DNA of 64,000 nucleotides from Maribacter sp. (GTDB lineage: Bacteria > Bacteroidota > Bacteroidia > Flavobacteriales > Flavobacteriaceae), in the NCBI GenBank assembly GCA_020629415.1, contig JAHDDL010000011.1:1-64000 (forward strand). Direction: 5' to 3'. Made by a program: the position numbers and the translations under genes. Shown piece by piece: positions 56,204-64,000 of this stretch; the stretch's first letter is position 1; each line of letters starts with the position of its first letter. The notes below the pieces were generated by a model, which worked only from the letters and a program-made list of their open reading frames with translations, did no database searches and was not told where the DNA came from.

Positions 56204-56211
56204 TATTTTTG
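56204..56211 (+). promoter_or_regulatory. -7 element of the DoxX gene
   Basis: TATTTTTG, a full match to TAnnTTTG, 29 nt before the ATG at 56241. No TTG at -33; that space is taken by the inverted repeat, consistent with activator-dependent use. Confidence 0.5.
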
Positions 56212-56240
56212 GGACATAATAACATTAAAACCTACTTATT

Positions 56241-56648
56241 ATGAATTCTCAAAAAACATTTTATTACATAGCTTTAGGTCTTTTCGCAACCGCAGTTATT
56301 GGATCGATCGTTAATTCAATTATCAACTATGACCTAATAGTAGAAACATTTATTAAACTAGGTTACCCGGTTTACCTTATACATGTGCTGGGGGTATTTC
56401 AATCCATTGGTCTTATCTTGATCGTATTCAATAAATCTCATTGGGCTTTGGAATGGGTCTATGCAGGTTTTTTCATGAATTACTTTTTAGGCGCAATGGC
56501 ACATTTAGCCGTTAAAGATGGTAACGGGGCATCAGCAGTTGTTTGCATTGTACTGTTATTTGTAACTTATATTCAAAGTAAAAAAATACGCGATTCCAAT
56601 AGCGAGTTAGCTGAATTCGGCAAACCGAAACATGCCAAGTTCATTTAA
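56241..56648 (+). CDS. DoxX-like membrane protein
   Basis: A 135-residue protein with four hydrophobic helices (about 8-28, 45-65, 72-90, 98-118) and the DoxX-like VETFIKLGYPVYLIHVLGVFQSIG segment. DoxX-type proteins are linked with redox or oxidative stress in other bacteria, but no activity is proved. The location after msrA and the inverted repeat at its promoter suggest inducible expression. It converges with the protease gene through a shared terminator. Confidence 0.82.
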   Translation: MNSQKTFYYIALGLFATAVIGSIVNSIINYDLIVETFIKLGYPVYLIHVLGVFQSIGLILIVFNKSHWALEWVYAGFFMNYFLGAMAHLAVKDGNGASAVVCIVLLFVTYIQSKKIRDSNSELAEFGKPKHAKFI

Positions 56649-56660
56649 AACAAGAACAAA

Positions 56661-56696
56661 AAAAAGCCGCTACATCTTAAAATGTAGCGGCTTTTT
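56661..56696. terminator. bidirectional Rho-independent terminator
   Basis: AAAAAGCCGCTACAT (56661-56675) pairs with ATGTAGCGGCTTTTT (56682-56696). A and T tracts on each side let it end both the DoxX gene (plus) and the tail-specific protease gene (minus), which lie on either side. Confidence 0.93.
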
Positions 56697-56712
56697 CATT
56701 ATCAAATTTCTT

Positions 56713-58842
56713 TTAATTCTTTACACTTGCCAATTTAGCTTGTTTGATATTATTCATTTTTAAATCTTCCAAAACATTTACTGCTTCTTCAACATAAACA
56801 TCTTTAGCTAAATTCTTATGCCATCTGTTACGCTTTTCTCGCAATATAGAATCTTTAGTAAACAATTGCTCTTCATAACCTAAAGATTTAAACGTAAGTT
56901 TAGAATCATAATCAGTTAAAGTCTTAAAGTAGTTAGACTGTTCTTTATCTTTATTCTTTTCTTCTTTATATGTCTCAAAATTTAAAGAGATTTCAGTTTC
57001 ATCTTGCTCTGCCTTCAACCATTTGGCATTTTCTTCTATCAACTTAATTTGTTGACTGGCCGCCATTCTCTTTTTACTATTGGCAACAGTTTTCTCATAA
57101 TTGATATAACCATCCCAAGGCTTGTAATCTGCCGGAGTAATCTTATCCCAACCTAAAGGATTGGATTGGTCTCTTTCTCCTAAATCAATATAGCTATATC
57201 TATCTGGCACAACTATATCGCTCTTTACACCTTCTAATTGAGTTGATCCACCATTGATTCTATAGAACTTTTGAGTAGTAATCTTAATAGCTCCTAAATC
57301 TCCATGATCATTACTACGCAACATATTGTTCAACGGAATAACGTTTTGTACCGTTCCTTTACCAAATGTTTGCTTGCTACCTATAACTATAGCTCTTTTA
57401 TAATCCTGCATTGCTGCCGCTAAAATTTCTGAAGCAGAAGCAGACAACTCGTTTACAAGTATTACCAAAGGTCCATCCCACTGAATTCTTTCATCCTTGT
57501 CATCATAAACATCCTTGCCCTTATCTTTAGATTGTACCTGTACGATAGGACCATCCTTAATGAACAAACCTGCCATTTCAACAACCGTTTTTAAAGACCC
57601 ACCTCCATTATCACGTAAATCAAGAATAAGACCTTCCATGCCTTCTTCTTTTAGGCGCTCAACTTCCTTAGCAACATCCGTTGCTGCATTTCTTTCACTG
57701 TAATCGTTGAAATCCACATAAAATTTAGGAAGATTAATAATACCGAATTTCTCTTCTCCCTTAATAATATTAGCTGATTTTGCATATGACTCCTCTAATT
57801 CTACAACATCTCTTGTTAAAGAAACTACATCTAAAGAACCATCTACTTTTCTCACGGTCAAATCTACAACGGTTCCTTGAGCTCCTTTTATCAATTTAAT
57901 GGCATCATCTAAACGCATACCAACAATATTGATCGGCTCTTCACCGTTTTGACCTACTTTAATAATTTCGTCACCAACTTCTAAACGTTGATCTCTCCAA
58001 ACCGGTCCACCGGATATTATTTCTACAATTTTTGCACCTTCGGATTTTTTCTGAAGTCTTGCCCCAATTCCTTCGAATTTACCAGACATACTAGTGTCAA
58101 ACTTTTCCTTTTCTTCCGGGGCAAAGTAGAAAGTATGTGGATCAAACTCATCTACAATAGTATTGATATATTGTACAAACCAATCTTTGCGCTCTAAATC
58201 ACCAACAAAATCAAAAAACTCATCTAATGTAGTTTCCGTAGATTTTCTAGATTGTTCTTCTGCATCTTTTGGTGTTTTTATTTGGTCCTTTTCGTTATCG
58301 ACCGCTTCTTTACCAATTTTAGAAATCTTGGAATCATACGTACCTAAAGTTGCATACTTCAACTGCTTTCTCCAACGTTCTTTTAACTCTTTACGGTTTG
58401 CCGCAAACGGCTCTTCATCATACTTAATACTAATACTTTCGTTCTCAGAGTAATCAAAAGGAGTTTCCAAAACTTCTTTATAAATTACTTTGGCATCGTC
58501 CATACGTTGCATCAATCTTTCATAAACTATATTGAAGAAAGTGATATCCGTATTTTTAATTTCATCGTCTATCTGATACTTGTACTTTTCAAACTCGGCG
58601 ATATCCGATGCTATGAAATATCTTTTCGTTGGATCTATAACATCAATAAAATCTTCAAATACATGTACAGAAAAATCATCATTGAGCGCTTTTGGCTCAT
58701 AATGCCCTTTTTCAAGAACATAGGTTATCAAATCTAACAACAACTTATCCTTGTCGTCATTTTCAAAAGTCTTATTTGTAAAACTGCACGATGCTACAGC
58801 TGCCAGCATCAACAATAGTACGTAGGCTAAATTTCTTTTCAT
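56713..58842 (-). CDS. prc: carboxy-terminal (tail-specific) processing protease
   Basis: Periplasmic S41 peptidase of 709 residues. The ATG at 58842 gives a signal sequence with a lipobox (AAVASCSF); nine extra upstream residues are unlikely. An N-terminal helical domain, a PDZ domain (about 240-340, GIGARLQ...GDEIIKVGQ) and the protease core with the catalytic Ser in VNELSASASEILAAAM and Lys in KQTFGKGTVQ are visible, followed by the DUF3340-type C-terminal part rich in Lys and Glu. Prc-like proteases process penicillin-binding proteins and degrade damaged periplasmic proteins. Confidence 0.93.
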   Translation of the reverse strand: MKRNLAYVLLLMLAAVASCSFTNKTFENDDKDKLLLDLITYVLEKGHYEPKALNDDFSVHVFEDFIDVIDPTKRYFIASDIAEFEKYKYQIDDEIKNTDITFFNIVYERLMQRMDDAKVIYKEVLETPFDYSENESISIKYDEEPFAANRKELKERWRKQLKYATLGTYDSKISKIGKEAVDNEKDQIKTPKDAEEQSRKSTETTLDEFFDFVGDLERKDWFVQYINTIVDEFDPHTFYFAPEEKEKFDTSMSGKFEGIGARLQKKSEGAKIVEIISGGPVWRDQRLEVGDEIIKVGQNGEEPINIVGMRLDDAIKLIKGAQGTVVDLTVRKVDGSLDVVSLTRDVVELEESYAKSANIIKGEEKFGIINLPKFYVDFNDYSERNAATDVAKEVERLKEEGMEGLILDLRDNGGGSLKTVVEMAGLFIKDGPIVQVQSKDKGKDVYDDKDERIQWDGPLVILVNELSASASEILAAAMQDYKRAIVIGSKQTFGKGTVQNVIPLNNMLRSNDHGDLGAIKITTQKFYRINGGSTQLEGVKSDIVVPDRYSYIDLGERDQSNPLGWDKITPADYKPWDGYINYEKTVANSKKRMAASQQIKLIEENAKWLKAEQDETEISLNFETYKEEKNKDKEQSNYFKTLTDYDSKLTFKSLGYEEQLFTKDSILREKRNRWHKNLAKDVYVEEAVNVLEDLKMNNIKQAKLASVKN

Positions 58843-59033
58843 AAAATTATCTTTTACTTTCCTTTTCAATTTCTCCGAATTTGAGGGTTAAAAGCAGCTG
58901 TAAAAGCTACTTAAACCTCTAAGGTAAAGAAAAAACCATGCCAATAAAATCTGCTTTGAACTAATTTTTTGTTAAACGGCATTTCGGACATATCATATTT
59001 AAAAACGTATTTTTACTACAGAAAGTATACGCT

Positions 59034-59807
59034 ATGGAAAAACCATTGATTTTAGTTACAAATGACGACGGTATTACGGCACCTGGCCTACGCATGCTGG
59101 TTTCTATTATGAAAAAAATTGGTGATGTTGTGGTGGTAGCGCCAGATAGTCCGCAATCTGGAATGGGGCATGCCATTACCCTAGATACCGCCCTATTTTC
59201 AAAAAAAATGAAAATTGACCTTGACAATGAGAATATTGACGAGTATAGTTGTAGCGGCACACCTGCAGACTGTGTAAAATTAGCCCTTCAGGAGATACTG
59301 CCCAAAAGACCAAACATTTGTGTTAGCGGCATTAATCATGGTTCTAACTCATCTATCAATGTAATTTATTCAGGTACCATGAGTGCTGCTGTCGAAGCTG
59401 GTATAGAAGGAATTCCCGCTATTGGTTTTTCCTTATGTGACTATAGTTGGAACGCTGATTTTTCTCAAGCCCAAGATTTTATTCATGATATTGTAATTCA
59501 AGCTTTAGAGAATGGAATCCCTAAAGGTACCGTTCTAAATGTCAATATTCCCAAGCTAAAAAAAGAAGAGCTTAACGGTATAAAAATCTGTAGACAGGCG
59601 AAAGCTAACTGGAAAGAGAAATTTGACAAGCGCACCAACCCTATGGGCAAAGACTACTATTGGTTGACCGGTGAGTTTGAATTATTGGACAAAGGCGAAG
59701 ATACCGATGAATGGGCACTTGCCAATGGTTATATTTCTGTAGTACCAACACAATTTGATCTGACCGCCCACCACGTTATTCAGGAATTGAATACCTGGAA
59801 TTTTTAG
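59034..59807 (+). CDS. surE: 5'/3'-nucleotidase SurE
   Basis: Metal-dependent nucleoside monophosphate phosphatase. The N-terminal metal site TNDDGITAPGLRML, the loop SPQSGMGHAITLD, SGTPADCVKLAL, and the GINHGSNSSINVIYSGTMSAAVEA segment are all typical. 257 residues. First gene of a surE-small membrane protein-lpxB-NlpC-comEC cluster; gap to the next gene 45 bases. Confidence 0.96.
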   Translation: MEKPLILVTNDDGITAPGLRMLVSIMKKIGDVVVVAPDSPQSGMGHAITLDTALFSKKMKIDLDNENIDEYSCSGTPADCVKLALQEILPKRPNICVSGINHGSNSSINVIYSGTMSAAVEAGIEGIPAIGFSLCDYSWNADFSQAQDFIHDIVIQALENGIPKGTVLNVNIPKLKKEELNGIKICRQAKANWKEKFDKRTNPMGKDYYWLTGEFELLDKGEDTDEWALANGYISVVPTQFDLTAHHVIQELNTWNF

Positions 59808-59852
59808 AATTATACAAAACATATTTTATTATATCTCCCTCAAATATTTTAA

Positions 59853-60137
59853 ATGAATACCAAAAAAGAAATTTTAATAGGTTTTATTGTAGGCATTATC
59901 GCAAATACCATTGGCACATTATTATACATTTTAATATTCTCGGATTTAGGTATTATAGAAACTTTTGAAGCCGCCGTTAGACAAGAACACGTAGGCAGTC
60001 TTTTGGCTTTGGGCGCCATTCTTAACCTTGTGGCCTTTTTCGCATTTCTAAGAATTAAAAGGGACAATAGGGCCAAAGGGGTTTTGATCGCAACCATTTT
60101 AACCGCATTCGTGATTCTTTACTACAAAGTATTTTAA
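59853..60137 (+). CDS. small membrane protein of unknown function
   Basis: A 94-residue protein with three hydrophobic helices (about 7-30, 46-64 and 73-90) and short charged loops. The family is not recognised. It is tightly packed between surE and lpxB: its stop is one base before the lpxB start, so co-translation with lpxB is very likely. A role connected with lipid A cannot be deduced from sequence. Confidence 0.8.
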   Translation: MNTKKEILIGFIVGIIANTIGTLLYILIFSDLGIIETFEAAVRQEHVGSLLALGAILNLVAFFAFLRIKRDNRAKGVLIATILTAFVILYYKVF

Positions 60138-60138
60138 A

Positions 60139-61260
60139 ATGAAGTATTACATTATTGCAGGCGAAGCTTCTGGTGATCTTCATGGCTCTAACTTGATTAA
60201 GGCCCTGAAGAAACAAGATGAGAATGCCGACATTAGATGTTGGGGAGGCGATTTAATGCAGCAAGCCGGAGGAACCCTTGCCAAGCATTATAAAGAATTG
60301 GCTTTTATGGGGTTTATTGAGGTGATTCTAAACCTAAATGCCATTTTTAAAAACATTAAATTTTGTAAGCAAGATATAGCGGCATTCAATCCTGATGCTA
60401 TAATTTTCATTGATTATTCGGGCTTTAATTTGCGCATTGCAAAGTGGGCAAAAGAAAATAACTTTTTAACCAACTATTATATTTCTCCACAAATTTGGGC
60501 ATCTAGGGAAGGTAGAATTGATAAGATAAAAGCAACGGTTGATCATATGTACGTGATACTGCCTTTTGAGAAAGAATTTTACGAAAAGAAGCACAATTAC
60601 CCAGTCAACTTTGTAGGTCATCCATTACTAGATGCTATTAATAATAGACCAGAATTAAACGAAAGCAACTTCAGAGCCGAAAACAGTATTGCCCCTACAA
60701 AACCGATTATAGCCTTATTACCTGGCAGCCGTAAACAAGAGGTTCAAAAAATGTTATCGCTTATGCTTTCTTTGACAAACGACTTTTCTGAGCATGAATT
60801 TGTTATTGCGGGAGCACCAAGTTTGGACAAGGATTTTTATGCTGAATTTCTCACAGACCCCAATGTAAAGTTCGTCCAGAACAAGACTTACGACTTACTT
60901 TCCATTGCCAGTGCCGCCCTTGTTACCAGTGGAACGGCAACCTTGGAAACGGCCTTGTTTAAAGTACCACAAGTAGTTTGTTACAAAGCAAATTGGATTT
61001 CTTACCAAATTGCCAAACGTATCATCACCCTAGAATACATTTCATTGGTAAACCTAATCATGCAAAAGGAAGTTGTCAAAGAGCTTATTCAAGATGATTT
61101 TACAAAGCAAAATTTAAAAAAGGAATTGAACTTGATTTTAGATGGCGCGGCAAGAACAAAGCAATTGGCTTCTTATGATGAGCTTATTACAAAGTTGGGC
61201 GGGCCAGGTGCTAGTGCAGAAGCTGCCTCTTTAATTATTGCAAATGCCAAAATCCCATAG
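60139..61260 (+). CDS. lpxB: lipid-A-disaccharide synthase
   Basis: GT19 glycosyltransferase that joins two acylated glucosamines to form the lipid A disaccharide. The opening GEASGDLHGSNLIKAL and the middle LPGSRKQEVQKMLSLML motif with the VTSGTATLETALF donor-binding loop are diagnostic. 373 residues, cytoplasmic, membrane-associated. Together with lptE in this window it shows a complete LPS pathway. Confidence 0.97.
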   Translation: MKYYIIAGEASGDLHGSNLIKALKKQDENADIRCWGGDLMQQAGGTLAKHYKELAFMGFIEVILNLNAIFKNIKFCKQDIAAFNPDAIIFIDYSGFNLRIAKWAKENNFLTNYYISPQIWASREGRIDKIKATVDHMYVILPFEKEFYEKKHNYPVNFVGHPLLDAINNRPELNESNFRAENSIAPTKPIIALLPGSRKQEVQKMLSLMLSLTNDFSEHEFVIAGAPSLDKDFYAEFLTDPNVKFVQNKTYDLLSIASAALVTSGTATLETALFKVPQVVCYKANWISYQIAKRIITLEYISLVNLIMQKEVVKELIQDDFTKQNLKKELNLILDGAARTKQLASYDELITKLGGPGASAEAASLIIANAKIP

Positions 61261-61328
61261 GTTTATTCATTTTAAAAAATAATTTTATAATTTTAGAGTT
61301 ACACGTATTACAGGGTACAATTTACTTT

Positions 61329-61892
61329 ATGCGCATACTACCATTTCTTCTTGCTATTTGTTTTTTAACCAGTTGTGGAGTCAAAAAAACAAGCACTTCT
61401 GACAAAGAGCGCAAAATATCTGTTGCGGCAGCCAATAATGCTCGCATAGGCAATACCACAATACCGGCAAGAACGGAAGATCACAGCGCATTACCGCCAA
61501 CCATACGCACAAAAGCAGATGCAATAATCAATACCGCACTTTCATTTTCTGGCACGCGCTACAAATTTGGCGGCACTACAAAAAAAGGAATGGACTGCTC
61601 CGGTCTGCTTTATGTTTCTTTTGGTGAACACGATATACAATTACCAAGAACTTCTATACATATGGCAGAAGAGGGCCGTAGGGTAACCGTAAAAAATGTA
61701 GAAAAGGGTGACTTACTTTTTTTTAAAACTACCCGAGGATCCAAACGCATAAACCATGTAGGAATGGTTGTGGGTACGGACAACGATGAAATTACATTTA
61801 TTCACGCATCTACATCTCGTGGTGTTACCGTTTCTTCTTTAAGAGACGGTTTTTGGAACCAGGCATTTGTAAAGGCTACAAGAATATTATAA
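61329..61892 (+). CDS. NlpC/P60 (C40) lipoprotein peptidase
   Basis: Murein-cleaving cysteine peptidase attached by lipid (lipobox FLTSCGVKK). The C40 domain (about 70-187) has the catalytic Cys in KGMDCSGLLYVSF, His in NHVGMVVG, and a final polar His in FIHASTSRG. 187 residues. Probably cuts between D-Glu and the diamino acid in peptidoglycan stem peptides. Placed two bases before comEC and likely transcribed with it. Confidence 0.92.
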   Translation: MRILPFLLAICFLTSCGVKKTSTSDKERKISVAAANNARIGNTTIPARTEDHSALPPTIRTKADAIINTALSFSGTRYKFGGTTKKGMDCSGLLYVSFGEHDIQLPRTSIHMAEEGRRVTVKNVEKGDLLFFKTTRGSKRINHVGMVVGTDNDEITFIHASTSRGVTVSSLRDGFWNQAFVKATRIL

Positions 61893-61893
61893 C

Positions 61894-63906
61894 ATGAAAC
61901 TCTTAGCGTTTATTCCTATCAGATTAACGCTTTTACTCATTTTTGTAATCTTAATAGGCTACTTTTTTCAATTCGACCCCAAGTACTTACTAACAGCTAC
62001 CCTATCTCTATTTGCACTTTTAGCCCTAATTTTCTTTCTTGAAAAAAACAAAAAGTCAATTTTGTTTGGCAGTATTGCCGCGCTATCATTTGTCTCATTG
62101 GGTAGCTATAGCTATACACTTGCACAACCAATTAATTCAAGCAGCCACTACAGCCACTTTGCTTCTAACCAAAATGAAAAGTGGACACTTAAAATTAAAG
62201 AAGTACTAAAACCCAACCCTTATTCTAACCGTTATTTTGCCAAGGTCAAAAGTATAAGCAACACGCCTGTAAGCGGTACTATACTGCTTACCATCCCCAA
62301 AGACTCTTTTGGTTTAAATTTAAAAATTGATGATGAACTAGTAACTTATTCTCAAATTCTACCTATTGATAAACCATTAAACCCACATCAATTTGATTAT
62401 AAAAAGTATTTGAGAAACCTGGGCATATACCACCAATTGAGAATTGCAAAAAAGCAGTTCATAAAAATTGAAAATAGAAATACCACATTGATAGGCTTTG
62501 CCGCCAAAATTCGCAACCATATAATCTTGAAACTAAAACAAGAAAATTTTGGAACTGATGAATTAGGTGTCATACAAGCTCTATTATTAGGCGAACGCTC
62601 AGATATTTCTAAAGAAACCTATACAAATTACCAAAAAGCGGGTGCCGTACACATACTCGCAGTTTCCGGTCTGCACATTGGTATTCTACTTTTAGTCATC
62701 CAATTTTTACTGAGTCCGCTGCAAAATATACCAAATGGCAGAACTATCATTCTTATACTTTCCGTTCTATTTTTGTGGATTTTTGCCTTCATTGCAGGAT
62801 TGTCCGCAAGTATTATTCGTGCAACTACCATGTTCACTTTCGTAGCTTACGCACTGTACTTAAACAGACCTCACAACACTTTCAATATACTTGCTCTTTC
62901 TATTCTGTTTATCTTGTTATTCATAGATCCGAATTTGCTGTTTCAGGTAGGCTTTCAAATGAGCTATGCCGCTGTATTTGCCATACTTTGGATTTTCCCG
63001 ATTCTTAAAGACCTATGGTTTCCAAAAAATATAGTGGTCCGCTACTTTTGGCAATTGCTTTGTGTCAGTATCGCGGCACAGTTAGGAGTTTTACCCATTA
63101 GCTTGTACTATTTTCACCAGTTTCCAGGACTTTTCTTTATATCTAATTTAGTCATCGTACCCGCCTTAGGTGTAATTCTAGGCATGGGTATTTTTGTGAT
63201 TTTCCTTTCAATATTAAACTGGCTCCCCACTCAACTTGCCTGGGTATATAATAAAATAATTGGGCTCATGAACAACATTATAGCTTGGGTGGCTCAGCAA
63301 GAAAGTTTTATTTTCAGTTCTATTTCTTTCGATTTTATTCAGCTATTACTTTCGTTTACCGTACTTGTTATAGGCATTGAACTATATACCAGGTTCAATT
63401 ATAAACGGATAATGTTCTTTTTAGTCAGTATTCTTTGTTTTCAAGGATATACCATATATCAAGAGCAACAGACTAAAAACATATCAGAAGCTTTGGTACT
63501 GCATCAAACTAAACAAACTCTTATTTTAAATAGACGCGGGCATCAGTTATCCATCTTAACAAATTGCAAGAACAGACCCGATTATCTAATTTCAGATTAT
63601 AGAACTGCTGAACGCATAGATTCTTTTCATTTTGATTCTTTGGAAAATAGCTATTCATTACAAGATGAGAAACTTTTAATTATTGATAGTACAGGAATAT
63701 ATTTGAAGTCAGCACCTAACTATATATTATTGACACAATCACCAAAAATAAATCTGGACCGATTAATAGATAGCATACAACCTAAAAAAATCATTGCAGA
63801 TGGCAGCAACTACAAAAGTTATGTGGACCGTTGGAAAGCGACTTGTATAAAAAATAAAATCCCTTTTCACTATACCGGTGAAAAGGGAGCTTATTATTTT
63901 GAGTAG
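61894..63906 (+). CDS. comEC: ComEC/Rec2 DNA-uptake channel
   Basis: Inner membrane channel for single-stranded DNA in natural transformation. N-terminal helices and an OB-like domain (about 70-190, LKIDDELVTYS...), then the Competence domain with about eight helices and the motif GAVHILAVSGLHIGIL; GLSASIIRATTMF. 670 residues. The C-terminal metallo-beta-lactamase-like part is short and lacks a HxHxDH motif, as often in Bacteroidota. Only comEC is found here; uptake also needs genes elsewhere. Confidence 0.92.
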   Translation: MKLLAFIPIRLTLLLIFVILIGYFFQFDPKYLLTATLSLFALLALIFFLEKNKKSILFGSIAALSFVSLGSYSYTLAQPINSSSHYSHFASNQNEKWTLKIKEVLKPNPYSNRYFAKVKSISNTPVSGTILLTIPKDSFGLNLKIDDELVTYSQILPIDKPLNPHQFDYKKYLRNLGIYHQLRIAKKQFIKIENRNTTLIGFAAKIRNHIILKLKQENFGTDELGVIQALLLGERSDISKETYTNYQKAGAVHILAVSGLHIGILLLVIQFLLSPLQNIPNGRTIILILSVLFLWIFAFIAGLSASIIRATTMFTFVAYALYLNRPHNTFNILALSILFILLFIDPNLLFQVGFQMSYAAVFAILWIFPILKDLWFPKNIVVRYFWQLLCVSIAAQLGVLPISLYYFHQFPGLFFISNLVIVPALGVILGMGIFVIFLSILNWLPTQLAWVYNKIIGLMNNIIAWVAQQESFIFSSISFDFIQLLLSFTVLVIGIELYTRFNYKRIMFFLVSILCFQGYTIYQEQQTKNISEALVLHQTKQTLILNRRGHQLSILTNCKNRPDYLISDYRTAERIDSFHFDSLENSYSLQDEKLLIIDSTGIYLKSAPNYILLTQSPKINLDRLIDSIQPKKIIADGSNYKSYVDRWKATCIKNKIPFHYTGEKGAYYFE

Positions 63907-63913
63907 TTAGTGA

Positions 63914-64000
63914 CTAATGCACTTTACCCATCAACTTTTTAATAATCGGTGATGCTAAAAGTACGACTGCCCCTGCTCCTAAGGCATATTTTGCAATCAG
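63914..64000 (-). CDS. C-terminal part of a small membrane protein (cut by window edge)
   Basis: The minus strand is open from the window end to a TAG, giving 28 residues that look like one membrane helix followed by a basic end (AVVLLASPIIKKLMGKVH). The N-terminus is outside the window. It converges with comEC with a 7-base gap. No function can be given. Confidence 0.6.
   Translation of the reverse strand: MIAKYALGAGAVVLLASPIIKKLMGKVH

Noticed and set aside
61894..63906. Truncated comEC
   Set aside because: The short C-terminal part without HxHxDH is common in Bacteroidota ComEC; the frame ends naturally.

Overview
The window is chromosomal DNA of a marine-type member of the Flavobacteriaceae (Bacteroidota). 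Supporting this are the complete gldKLMN type IX secretion/gliding core, Bacteroidota-type LptE and HYC_CC_PP proteins, low GC, almost no Shine-Dalgarno sequences, and several promoters with the flavobacterial TTG / TAnnTTTG pattern. No rRNA, tRNA, CRISPR array, prophage or transposase gene is visible. Genus and species cannot be fixed from the sequence alone.

Layout. 1-2054: tail of an unknown gene, then a LytTR response regulator and its LytS-like kinase (minus). 2315-4633: lipoprotein or membrane-anchored glycoside hydrolase with a degenerate peptidase-like N-terminal part. 4756-5135: palindromic intergenic repeats. 5225-6766: GIN-domain adhesin-like protein and two small genes. 6819-12600: complete RND efflux operon (adaptor, pump, TolC). 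13009-14980: tandem pair of secreted leucine-rich-repeat proteins. 15141-18624: ABC-F ATPase, DUF983 protein, FAD oxidoreductase. 18726-27240: gldK-L-M-N, an arginase-fold protein with an eroded metal site, and topA. 27455-29522: LVIVD lipoprotein and a membrane protein. 29674-36634 (plus): miaB, sigma-54 activator, lptE, a TPR protein, secG, groES and groEL. 36816-45027 (minus): a very small Lys/Ala-rich ORF, then a seven-gene copper-type metal cluster. 45216-46877: lipoprotein and fRMsr-like GAF protein. 46970-54220: purH, mreB, mreC, mreD, mrdA, rodA. 54217-56648: DRGH endonuclease, msrB, msrA, DoxX protein. 56713-63906: tail-specific protease, surE, small membrane protein, lpxB, NlpC/P60 lipoprotein, comEC. 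The window ends in the tail of a minus-strand gene.

Much of the window serves the cell envelope: protein secretion (gldKLMN, secG), LPS synthesis and transport (lpxB, lptE), cell shape (mreBCD-mrdA-rodA), murein processing (NlpC/P60, Prc) and efflux. Stress repair (msrA/msrB, fRMsr, groESL) and metal defence form a second theme.

The most interesting material is: (1) the metal cluster, in which two exported HMA proteins share an exactly spaced GHDTK-x8-Y-x5-CC tail, and the TonB receptor plug and the HYC_CC_PP protein also carry Cys-Cys pairs, suggesting an extracytoplasmic metal relay; (2) the arginase-fold protein beside gldKLMN, which has lost three of six metal ligands; (3) three genes whose TAnnTTTG element ends exactly 4 nt before the start codon, predicting leaderless mRNAs; (4) a 13-bp inverted repeat abutting the DoxX promoter; (5) an in-frame LSGAEV repeat insertion inside the TonB receptor.
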